From an uncultured Collinsella sp. (GTDB taxonomy: Bacteria > Actinomycetota > Coriobacteriia > Coriobacteriales > Coriobacteriaceae), in NCBI GenBank assembly GCA_934654795.1, contig CAKUGT010000022.1, positions 1 to 25,843 on the forward strand: a stretch of 25,843 nucleotides of DNA, in the 5' to 3' direction. Of this stretch, positions 14,238 through 21,061 are shown piece by piece. The translations under genes and the position numbers were made by a program. The notes beneath the pieces are model-generated. The model saw only the letters and a program-made list of their open reading frames with translations, was not told the origin of the DNA and did not search any database. Within the stretch, counting starts at the first letter, position 1. Each line of letters opens with the position of its first letter.

Positions 14238-14663
14238 ATGAAGCAGGGTATCCATCCCCAGTATGTCGAGTGCACGGTGACGTGCTCCTGCGGCAACACC
14301 TTCAAGACGCACGCTACCGTGTCCGAGATGAAGGTCGAGCTTTGCAACGAGTGCCACCCGTTCTACACCGGCCAGCAGAAGTTCGTCGACACCGGTGGAC
14401 GCGTCCAGCGCTTCGCCGACAAGTTCGGTGGCGCCGCTGCCGCCCAGCTCAAGAAGGCCGAGGAGGCCAAGGCTGCCAAGGCCGCCAAGGCTGCTGAGGC
14501 CGAGGCCGCTCGCAAGGCCGCCGCTGAGGCTAAGGCTGCCGAGAAGGCTAAGCGTGCCGCTAAGTTCGCCGAGGAGGCTGCCAAGCAGGCCGCCGAGGCT
14601 CCCGCAGAGGCTCCCGTCGAGGAGGCCACTGCCGAGGCCGAGACCACCGAGGCTGCTGAGTAA
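14238..14663 (+). CDS. rpmE: Ribosomal protein bL31 with long Ala/Lys/Glu-rich C-terminal extension
   Basis: bL31 is a 50S protein bridging to the 30S head. Residues 1-65 are a complete zinc-type bL31: M-K-Q-G-I-H-P at the start, Cys at 12, 16, 18, 36 and 39 forming the zinc site, and the [15 protein letters not shown] closing motif. Bacterial bL31 is normally about 65-85 residues; this one has 141. Residues 66-141 are almost wholly Ala, Lys, Glu and Arg, predicted by eye as a long charged helix that turns acidic at the end ([10 protein letters not shown]). The ATG follows AAGGAG by 7 nt. It has its own candidate promoter, structured leader and a strong terminator, so it is monocistronic. Confidence 0.95.
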   Translation: MKQGIHPQYVECTVTCSCGNTFKTHATVSEMKVELCNECHPFYTGQQKFVDTGGRVQRFADKFGGAAAAQLKKAEEAKAAKAAKAAEAEAARKAAAEAKAAEKAKRAAKFAEEAAKQAAEAPAEAPVEEATAEAETTEAAE

Positions 14664-14697
14664 ATAGTTCGCCGCGGAATCACTCGCATTCATGGCT

Positions 14698-14741
14698 AAA
14701 GGGCCGCGCATCCATCCGGGTGCGCGGCCCTTTTCTTTTTT
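14698..14741 (+). terminator. Intrinsic terminator of rpmE
   Basis: GGGCCGCGCA (14701-14710) pairs perfectly with TGCGCGGCCC (14721-14730), extended by AAA/TTT, then TTTTCTTTTTT. 35 bp after the stop. Confidence 0.93.
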
Positions 14742-14778
14742 AATTGGTGCAAGCGAACCTGTCCCCAATGCGCCAATT
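14742..14778 (-). repeat. GGGGAC-core inverted repeat, copy D1
   Basis: Arms AATTGGTGCA (14742-14751) and TGCGCCAATT (14769-14778) form 10 pairs including one G-T. The core on the minus strand reads GGGGACAGGTTCG. It begins at the last T of the rpmE terminator. Confidence 0.7.
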
Positions 14779-14779
14779 A

Positions 14780-14813
14780 TTGGTGCAAACTAACCTGTCC
14801 CCCATGGCACCAA
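14780..14813 (-). repeat. GGGGAC-core inverted repeat, copy D2
   Basis: Arms TTGGTGC (14780-14786) and GCACCAA (14807-14813) enclose a minus-strand core reading GGGGGACAGGTTAG. It directly follows D1 and shares its left arm. Confidence 0.68.
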
Positions 14814-14843
14814 ATGGCAGAGAGGCGGCGTTTGCCCAGATAA

Positions 14844-14880
14844 AACCTGCCAAAATAAACCTGTCCCTTTTTGGCAGGTT
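14844..14880 (-). repeat. GGGGAC-core inverted repeat, copy D3 (perfect 12-bp arms)
   Basis: AACCTGCCAAAA (14844-14855) pairs perfectly with TTTTGGCAGGTT (14869-14880) around a 13-nt loop whose minus-strand sequence is AGGGACAGGTTTA. The arms are wholly different from D1 and D2 yet fully self-complementary. Together D1-D3 fill most of the 346-bp gap between rpmE and secA; the rest (14881-15009) holds only a secA -10 candidate. Confidence 0.75.
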
Positions 14881-14942
14881 GGTCGTAGTTATTACGTGGC
14901 GGTCGAGGTCGACCGTATAGGCCGCGCCTTGTTTGGCTAAAG

Positions 14943-14948
14943 TACAAT
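14943..14948 (+). promoter_or_regulatory. Candidate -10 element for secA
   Basis: TACAAT matches 5 of 6 consensus positions and lies 61 bp before the secA start. No recognisable -35 hexamer lies 16-18 bp upstream. Confidence 0.28.
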
Positions 14949-15009
14949 TATCTGTGTTTAACTCGCTCGCAGCTGCACGGCGTGGGCGATGGCCAAAAAG
15001 GAAAACCAC

Positions 15010-17817
15010 ATGGGATTCATGTCAAAGCTGCTGTCCTTTGGATCCGATAAGGACCTTAAGCGCTACTACAAGATCGTTGACCAGATCAACGGCCTTGAGC
15101 CCCAGTTTGAAAAGATGACCGAGGAGGAGCTCCGCGGCCAGACCGACAAATTCCGAGAGCGTTACGCCAACGGCGAGTCGCTCGACGACATGCTCCCCGA
15201 GGCCTTTGCCACCGTGCGTGAGGCTTCCAAGCGCACCATGGGCATGCGTCACTTTGACGTGCAGCTCATTGGCGCCATGGCACTGCACGAGGGCCACATC
15301 GCCGAGATGAAGACCGGCGAAGGCAAGACCCTCGTCTCCACCCTGGCCGGCTACCTCAACGCTATCGCCGGCAAGGGCGTGCATGTCGTTACCGTCAATG
15401 ACTACCTGGCCAAGCGCGACTCCGAGTGGATGGGCCGCATCTACAAGTACCTGGGCATGACCGTCGGCCTGCTGCAGAACAATATGCCGCTCGAGCTCAA
15501 GCGTCCGGCCTACCAGGCCGATGTCACCTACGGCACCAACTCCGAGTTTGGCTTCGACTACCTGCGCGACAACATGGTCACCCGCCCCGAGCAGCGTGTG
15601 CAGCGCGGCCACAACTACGCCATCGTCGACGAGGTCGACTCCATCCTGATCGATGAGGCGCGCACCCCGCTGATCATCTCGGGCGCCGGCACCAAGTCCG
15701 CCAGCACCTACAAGGACTTTGCGCGTGCCGTGCGCGGCCTGGAGCGCGGCGAGGACGTGTCCCACGACATGCTCACCGCCACCGAGGACGTTGAGCCCAC
15801 GGGCGACTACGTCATGGACGAGGCCAAGCACACCATCGCCGCCACCGAGCGCGGTCTTAAGAAGATCGAGCGTCGCTTGGGTATCGAGGACATCTACGCC
15901 GACCTCTCGGGCCAGCTGGTCAACCACCTGCAGCAGGCACTGAAGGCCCAGTACATGTTCCACCGCGACAAGCAGTACGTAGTCACCAACGGCGAGGTCA
16001 AGATCGTCGACGAGTTCACCGGCCGCATTATGGAAGGCCGTCGTTACTCCGAGGGCCTGCACCAGGCCATCGAGGCAAAAGAGGGCGTGCTCGTACGCGA
16101 GGAGAACCAGACGCTGGCCACTATCACCTTGCAGAACTACTTCCGTCTGTATGACAAGCTCTCCGGCATGACCGGTACGGCACTCACCGAGGATGCCGAG
16201 TTCCGCGAGATCTACAAGCTGCCCGTCGAGGTCATCCCCTCCAACAAACCCGTTCAGCGTGTTGACCACGAGGACCTGGTGTACCGTACCATTCAGGCCA
16301 AGTACAACGCCGTCGCCGACGATGTCGAGCAGCGTCACGCCAAGGGCCAGCCGGTCCTGGTGGGCACCGTCTCCATCGAGAGCTCCGAGAAGCTGTCGGC
16401 CGCCCTTGCCAAGCGCGGCATCGCGCACGAGGTCCTCAACGCCAAGCACCACGAGCGCGAGGCTCATATCGTTGCCCAGGCCGGACGCTACGGCGCCGTG
16501 ACCATCGCTACCAACATGGCCGGTCGTGGTACCGACATCCTGCTGGGCGGCAACCCCGACGAGCTGGTGCGCGAGCGCCTGGAGTACGAGGGCCTGACCA
16601 TGGAGGACGTGACGCCCGAGCAGCTCGAGCAGTTTAACGCCGAGGCCAAGGAGACCTGCAAGGCCGAGCGCGAGCGCGTGCTCGCCGCCGGCGGCCTGAC
16701 CGTCATCGGCACCGAGCGCCACGAGTCCCGTCGTATCGACAACCAGCTGCGCGGCCGCTCCGGCCGTCAGGGCGATCCGGGCGAGACCCAGTTCTACCTG
16801 TCGCTCGAGGACGACCTCATGCGCCTGTTCGGTGGCGACAAGATGGACCGCGTCTCCAAGATGATGGTCACGGCCGACATGGGCGACGATATGCCCATCC
16901 AGCACAAGATCATCTCCAAGGCCGTCGAGAGCGCCCAGCACAAGGTCGAGAGCATCAACTTCTCCATGCGTAAGAGCGTCCTTGAGTACGACGACGTCAT
17001 GAACAAGCAGCGCCAGGTCATCTACGCCGAGCGCAACAAGATCCTGGACGGCAAGGACCTGACCGATCACATCACCGAGGTCATGCACGACACCGTGTAC
17101 CGCTGCGTGCAGGAGTTCTGCACCAAGGACAGCCACGAGGGCGAGCGCGATCTGGAGGGCCTGCGCAAGTGGGTCGTGGAGCTCACCGGTCATATCGACA
17201 CGCCCAAGTTCCCCGACGAGGACTTTGAGGCCCTGGCGGCCGACGTTCTGGCCTACGTCGAGAAGTGCTACAACATGAAGGCCGAGCGTCTGGGCGAGGA
17301 CCTGATGCGCGAGCTCAACACTCAGGTCATGCTGCGCGTCATCGACACCCGCTGGATGAACTACCTGCAGGAGATGGACTACCTCAAGACCGGTATCGGC
17401 CTGCGCGGCTTTGGCCAGCGCGACCCGCTGGTTGAGTACAAGACCGAGGCCTACGGCGCGTTCCAGATGCTCGTCGACACCATGTACGAGGACTACCTGC
17501 GCACCGTCCTGCGCATCGAGATCAAGGCTGCCCCGCGTGCCGTGGAGCACGAGGAAGAGCCCGCGCTCGAGGGCGCCCAGTTCTCGGGTCCTGCCGAGGT
17601 CGATGGCGACAACGGCGATTCCGTGCTTCGTAAACAGGCGCAGGCGCAGGCCCGCACGGCTGTCCAGGGCGGACCGGCTGCCGTCAACAACGGTGGCAAG
17701 GTGACCACCTATCGCAAGTCCGAGAGCGACGATCCGTACGTCAACGTGGGTCGCAACGACCCGTGCCCCTGCGGCAGCGGTAAGAAGTTTAAGCACTGCC
17801 ACGGCAGGAATCGTTAA
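15010..17817 (+). CDS. secA: Preprotein translocase ATPase SecA
   Basis: SecA drives secretory proteins through the SecYEG channel using ATP. The 935-residue protein is complete. It has Walker A M-K-T-G-E-G-K-T (100-107), the DEAD-like D-E-V-D (207-210), S-E-F-G-F-D-Y-L-R-D-N-M, the second-lobe N-M-A-G-R-G-T-D-I-L-L-G-G-N-P and R-G-R-S-G-R-Q-G-D-P-G, and a C-terminal zinc SEC-C motif C-P-C-G-S-G-K-K-F-K-H-C-H (919-931). The linker before the zinc motif (about 845-905) is Ala/Gln-rich and variable. An in-frame ATG at 14989 exists, but ATG at 15010 has AAAAGG 8 nt upstream and gives the usual M-G-F-M-S-K-L-L beginning. The TAA stop overlaps the prfB start by one base, so the two are cotranscribed and translationally coupled. 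Confidence 0.97.
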   Translation: MGFMSKLLSFGSDKDLKRYYKIVDQINGLEPQFEKMTEEELRGQTDKFRERYANGESLDDMLPEAFATVREASKRTMGMRHFDVQLIGAMALHEGHIAEMKTGEGKTLVSTLAGYLNAIAGKGVHVVTVNDYLAKRDSEWMGRIYKYLGMTVGLLQNNMPLELKRPAYQADVTYGTNSEFGFDYLRDNMVTRPEQRVQRGHNYAIVDEVDSILIDEARTPLIISGAGTKSASTYKDFARAVRGLERGEDVSHDMLTATEDVEPTGDYVMDEAKHTIAATERGLKKIERRLGIEDIYADLSGQLVNHLQQALKAQYMFHRDKQYVVTNGEVKIVDEFTGRIMEGRRYSEGLHQAIEAKEGVLVREENQTLATITLQNYFRLYDKLSGMTGTALTEDAEFREIYKLPVEVIPSNKPVQRVDHEDLVYRTIQAKYNAVADDVEQRHAKGQPVLVGTVSIESSEKLSAALAKRGIAHEVLNAKHHEREAHIVAQAGRYGAVTIATNMAGRGTDILLGGNPDELVRERLEYEGLTMEDVTPEQLEQFNAEAKETCKAERERVLAAGGLTVIGTERHESRRIDNQLRGRSGRQGDPGETQFYLSLEDDLMRLFGGDKMDRVSKMMVTADMGDDMPIQHKIISKAVESAQHKVESINFSMRKSVLEYDDVMNKQRQVIYAERNKILDGKDLTDHITEVMHDTVYRCVQEFCTKDSHEGERDLEGLRKWVVELTGHIDTPKFPDEDFEALAADVLAYVEKCYNMKAERLGEDLMRELNTQVMLRVIDTRWMNYLQEMDYLKTGIGLRGFGQRDPLVEYKTEAYGAFQMLVDTMYEDYLRTVLRIEIKAAPRAVEHEEEPALEGAQFSGPAEVDGDNGDSVLRKQAQAQARTAVQGGPAAVNNGGKVTTYRKSESDDPYVNVGRNDPCPCGSGKKFKHCHGRNR

Positions 17818-18965
17818 TGGCAGAGGCTTTAGAGGTAACGCCCGCCGAGCTGGACGCGTTTGCGGATCGGCTCGGCGAGGTCGAGTCGTATCTCCATCTG
17901 GACGAGAAGCGTACCCGCGTGACCGAGCTCGAGGCCAAAAGCGTGGCCCCTGGCTTTTGGGATGACGCCGATGCCGCCCGTGCCACAATGGAGGAGATCG
18001 CGCGCGCCAAGGAAGACATCGCTGCCGTGGACACCGCGCGCGGAGAGCTTTCCGATGCCCGCGCGGCGTTGGAACTTGCCGAGGAGATGGGGGATGACCC
18101 CGACGCCGCCGCATTGCGCGAGGAGGCTGCCGCTACGGCAGAACGCCTGGCCCGCACTATCGACGAGCTCGAGCTTTCGAGCTGGTTCACCGGTGAGTTC
18201 GATCACGGTGATGCCATTGTGACCATCAAGCCCGGACAGGGTGGCCTGGAGGCGCAGGACTGGACCTTCATGCTTTTTAAGATGTACATGAAGTACTGCC
18301 AGCGTCGCGGTTGGAAAGTCACCATCAACGATTGTCCCGCGGCCGAGGTCATCGGCATCGACCGCGCGACCTTTACTGTCGAAGGCAAGGATGCCTTTGG
18401 CATGCTTCGTGCCGAGGCCGGCGTTCACCGCCTGGTGCGCATTAGCCCCACCGACGACAAGAAGCGCCGCCAGACCACGTTTGCCGGCGTCGAGGTCATC
18501 CCCGTGCTACCCGATGATATCGACATCGAGATCAGTCCCGACGACATTCGCGTCGACGTGTACCATGCAAGCGGCCCGGGCGGCCAGGGTGTCAACACCA
18601 CCGACTCTGCCGTGCGCGTGACGCATTTCCCCAGCGGCATTGTGGTGACCTGCCAAAACGAGCGTAGCCAGATCCAGAACAAGGCCGCGTGCATGCAGAT
18701 CCTCAAGGCTCGCCTGTACGAGATTGAGCTCGAGAAGCGTGCCGAGGCGCTCGATGAGATTCGCGGACCCAAGACCACGATCGGTTTTGGCAACCAGATT
18801 CGCAGCTACGTGCTCTACCCGTACCAGATGGTCAAGGATCTGCGCTCGGGCGTGGAGACCAGCAATGTCGAGGCCGTTCTTGACGATGGCGACTTGGACC
18901 CGTTTGTTATTGGCTACCATCGCTGGGCCACCGGCAATGCTGACGCGGAGGACCCATCTGCCTAA
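17817..18965 (+). CDS. prfB: Peptide chain release factor 2, with an altered recognition tripeptide
   Basis: RF2 recognises UAA and UGA in the ribosomal A site and triggers peptide release. The 382-residue protein has the expected coiled N-terminal domain (1-120), the catalytic G-G-Q at 255-257 in S-G-P-G-G-Q-G-V-N and the conserved R-S-Q-I-Q-N-K-A-A and S-Y-V-L-Y-P-Y motifs. The stop-reading loop reads R-I-S-P-T-D-D-K-K-R-R-Q-T-T-F (208-222): the tripeptide is Ser210-Pro-Thr212 instead of the canonical Ser-Pro-Phe, while RF1 has Pro-x-Thr. Codons are AGC CCC ACC at 18444-18452. The reading frame is continuous; there is no in-frame TGA and no frameshift site near codon 25, unlike many prfB genes. 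The start overlaps the secA stop (TAATG). Overall similarity is RF2, not RF1. Confidence 0.95.
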   Translation: MAEALEVTPAELDAFADRLGEVESYLHLDEKRTRVTELEAKSVAPGFWDDADAARATMEEIARAKEDIAAVDTARGELSDARAALELAEEMGDDPDAAALREEAAATAERLARTIDELELSSWFTGEFDHGDAIVTIKPGQGGLEAQDWTFMLFKMYMKYCQRRGWKVTINDCPAAEVIGIDRATFTVEGKDAFGMLRAEAGVHRLVRISPTDDKKRRQTTFAGVEVIPVLPDDIDIEISPDDIRVDVYHASGPGGQGVNTTDSAVRVTHFPSGIVVTCQNERSQIQNKAACMQILKARLYEIELEKRAEALDEIRGPKTTIGFGNQIRSYVLYPYQMVKDLRSGVETSNVEAVLDDGDLDPFVIGYHRWATGNADAEDPSA

Positions 18966-19050
18966 ACCGCTTGGTTTATGTGGGAATGGATTTAACCATC
19001 CGAACAGGGTGGTTTTGTATCCAGAACAAACCAGTCGCGGGGTGGTTTTT
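18963..19050 (+). repeat. Three tandem AACC/GGTT hairpins between prfB and yitT
   Basis: Hairpin 1: TAAACC (18963-18968, including the prfB stop) with GGTTTA (18973-18978). Hairpin 2: AACCATCC (18994-19001) with GGGTGGTT (19007-19014), then TT. Hairpin 3: AAACCA (19028-19033) with TGGTTT (19043-19048), then TT. CCATCC of hairpin 2 can instead pair with GGAATGG (18983-18989), a mutually exclusive fold. Confidence 0.5.
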
Positions 19051-19089
19051 GCCCGGCGAATCGGTAGAATCGAATATGAGAAGAAGTTC

Positions 19090-19119
19090 AAAGCGCATCC
19101 GTTGTGGGTGCGCTTTTTT
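19090..19119 (+). terminator. Intrinsic terminator between prfB and yitT
   Basis: AAAGCGCATCC (19090-19100) pairs with GGGTGCGCTTT (19106-19116), one G-T pair, followed by a run of six T (19114-19119). The yitT start codon is only 13 bp further on, so either yitT is expressed by read-through or this is a leader attenuator. A TAGAAT at 19065-19070 could be a -10 for such a leader. Confidence 0.8.
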
Positions 19120-19131
19120 GAGGGAGGCAGC

Positions 19132-20022
19132 ATGGCATATCGTCTGGACATCAAGCGCATTCTTTCGATGAACTTCTTTCACGATCTGCCCCAGATCATG
19201 TTTGGGTGCGCCTTGGCCGCCATCGCGACCGACCTGTTTTTGATTCCCAACGGCCTTGCCGCCGGTGGCGTCACAGGCCTTGCGACTATCATCCAGGCCC
19301 TCGGTGCGGCGCGAGGCGTGTCGCTTCCCGTCGGTATCCAGACCATTGTGATGAACGCCTTGCTGTTACTGGTCGTCATGCGCGAGGGCGGCATGTTCTA
19401 CGTGGTGCAGACGGCGACGGGCTTTGTGCTGCTGGGCTTCTTTACCGACCTGTTCGCCCCGTTTGTAGCACCTCTGGCGCATGCGGACCTGATGCTTCCC
19501 GCTATGTGGGGCGGCATTATTACGGGCATCGGTTACGGCATGGTGCTGCGTGCCGGCGCCAACACCGGCGGCTCGGACACGATTGGCCAGATCATCTCGC
19601 GTAACACCTCGCTGCCGGTGGGCTCGACCGTTATGGCAATCGATGTTGCCGTATGCGCGGCATCGGCTCCGGTCTTCTCGCTCGAAAATGCCCTGTACGC
19701 AGGACTTTCGATGGTGATTAGCGGCTATGTGATCGATGCGGTGGTCGATGGCGGCAACAAGCGTCGTATGGTACTCATCATCTCGGACAAGTTCCCTGAT
19801 ATCGCTGCCGATATCATGTATGGCCTGGGTCGTGGTTGTACCAAGTTTAAGGCGACTGGCATGTATTCGGGTGCCGAGAAGCCGGTGATCATGGTCATTG
19901 TGAGCCGCCGCGAGCTCAATACGCTCAAGACGATCGTGCGCGAGCGCGATCCTCATGCCATCGTGACGGTTGCCGACGTTACGGAAACCTTCGGTGAGGG
20001 CTTCAAGGACATTAACGCGTAG
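19132..20022 (+). CDS. YitT family membrane protein with DUF2179 domain
   Basis: A 296-residue polytopic membrane protein. The N-terminal two thirds are a YitT/DUF161 region with about five to six hydrophobic segments (near 20-38, 64-83, 88-107, 122-140, 162-180, 186-204) and the family-type motif G-A-N-T-G-G-S-D-T-I (142-151). The cytoplasmic C-terminus (about 210-290) fits DUF2179: R-R-M-V-L-I-I-S-D-K, then G-C-T-K-F-K-A-T-G-M-Y-S-G and a closing V-T-V-A-D-V-T-E-T-F-G-E-G-F. Function of the family is not settled; transport has been suggested. ATG at 19132 has GGGAGG 4-5 nt upstream. A frame open further upstream runs through prfB and is spurious. A strong terminator lies immediately before the ribosome binding site. 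Ends with TAG. Confidence 0.9.
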   Translation: MAYRLDIKRILSMNFFHDLPQIMFGCALAAIATDLFLIPNGLAAGGVTGLATIIQALGAARGVSLPVGIQTIVMNALLLLVVMREGGMFYVVQTATGFVLLGFFTDLFAPFVAPLAHADLMLPAMWGGIITGIGYGMVLRAGANTGGSDTIGQIISRNTSLPVGSTVMAIDVAVCAASAPVFSLENALYAGLSMVISGYVIDAVVDGGNKRRMVLIISDKFPDIAADIMYGLGRGCTKFKATGMYSGAEKPVIMVIVSRRELNTLKTIVRERDPHAIVTVADVTETFGEGFKDINA

Positions 20023-20115
20023 GGCCGACCGCGTCCCATCCAAAAGACGTTCACATTGATAAACCGTTTCATCAGCGGTTCTGCCTGCTAAATTGTTCAA
20101 ATAATGATAAAAACT

Positions 20116-20144
20116 CTGGTAAAGCTTCCAGTTTCCAGCATAAT
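20116..20144 (+). promoter_or_regulatory. Candidate promoter for the transketolase genes
   Basis: CATAAT (20139-20144, 5 of 6) lies 17 bp after CTGGTA (3 of 6). The spacer holds AAAGCTTCCAG, so CTGG and CCAG form a small symmetric site between the hexamers. This is the most AT-rich part of the 207-bp gap. Confidence 0.35.
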
Positions 20145-20229
20145 GAAGGACGTACGTGCATCGCGGCTGGGTTGGGACGACCTTCTGTGCCGTGCGCATC
20201 TTGTCTAAAGAGGATGAAAGGAAGGCACA

Positions 20230-21060
20230 ATGAGCGACGAAGAGCTCAAAAAGGTTGCCAACGAGGTAAGGAAGGGCATCGTCACCGGCGTGCACGCTGC
20301 CAAGTCCGGCCATCCGGGCGGTTCGCTCGGCGCCGCCGACATCATGACCTATCTGTACTTTGAGGAAATGAACGTCGACCCGGCCGATCCCCGCAAGGCC
20401 GACCGCGATCGCTTTGTGCTTTCCAAGGGCCACTGTGCTCCTGGTCTGTACGCTGTGCTCGCTGAGCGCGGGTTCTTCCCCAAGGAGGATCTTGAGACGC
20501 TGCGCCACATCGGCAGCCACCTGCAGGGCCATCCCAACATGAACGACACTCCGGGCGTTGACATGTCCACCGGTTCGCTCGGCCAGGGCATCTCCGCCGC
20601 CGTGGGCATGGCCGTTGCCGCCAAGCACTGGGGCGACGACTATCGCACCTACGCCCTGCTGGGCGATGGCGAGAGCGAGGAGGGCCAGGTCTGGGAGGCC
20701 GCCATGTTTGCCGGCAACCAGCAGCTCGACAACCTCTGCGTGATCGTCGACCACAACGGCCTGCAGATCGACGGTCCCGTCGAGGAAGTCAACGACCCCA
20801 TGCCGCTCGCCGACAAGTTCCGCGCCTTCAAGTTCCATGTGGTGGAGCTCGCCGACGGCAACGATTTCGACCAGATTCGCGCCGCCTTCGCCGAGGCCCG
20901 CGCCACCAAGGGGCAGCCGACTGCCATTATCGCGGAGACCACAAAGGGCAAGGGCGTCTCCTTTATGGAGAACCAGGTTGGTTGGCACGGCAAGGCCCCC
21001 AACGATGAACAGTTTGAGCAGGCCATGGCAGAGCTCACGGCCGCCGGAGAGGAGCTCTAG
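20230..21060 (+). CDS. Transketolase, N-terminal (TPP-binding) subunit
   Basis: Transketolase moves two-carbon units between sugar phosphates in the non-oxidative pentose phosphate pathway. The enzyme is split here into two genes, as in many archaea and anaerobic bacteria. This 276-residue subunit carries the thiamine diphosphate pyrophosphate/Mg site: G-H-P-G-G-S-L (27-33), S-K-G-H-C-A-P-G-L-Y (65-74), G-S-L-G-Q-G-I-S (115-122) and G-D-G-E-S-E-E-G-Q-V-W-E-A (145-157) with the downstream L-D-N. The ATG is preceded by AAAGGAAGG. It ends with TAG one base before the start of the second subunit, and its end contains that gene's ribosome binding site, so expression is coupled to keep stoichiometry. 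Confidence 0.95.
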   Translation: MSDEELKKVANEVRKGIVTGVHAAKSGHPGGSLGAADIMTYLYFEEMNVDPADPRKADRDRFVLSKGHCAPGLYAVLAERGFFPKEDLETLRHIGSHLQGHPNMNDTPGVDMSTGSLGQGISAAVGMAVAAKHWGDDYRTYALLGDGESEEGQVWEAAMFAGNQQLDNLCVIVDHNGLQIDGPVEEVNDPMPLADKFRAFKFHVVELADGNDFDQIRAAFAEARATKGQPTAIIAETTKGKGVSFMENQVGWHGKAPNDEQFEQAMAELTAAGEEL

Positions 21061-21061
21061 G

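Noticed and set aside
14989..15009. An earlier start for secA adding seven residues
   Set aside because: The ATG at 14989 has no good ribosome binding site, while AAAAGG is correctly spaced before the ATG at 15010, which gives the usual SecA N-terminus.
15022..18114. A minus-strand open frame of about 1000 codons opposite secA and prfB
   Set aside because: It lies fully antisense to secA and part of prfB, has a repetitive Val/Leu/Gly/Asp composition typical of the complement of C-ending codons, and has no convincing ribosome binding site.
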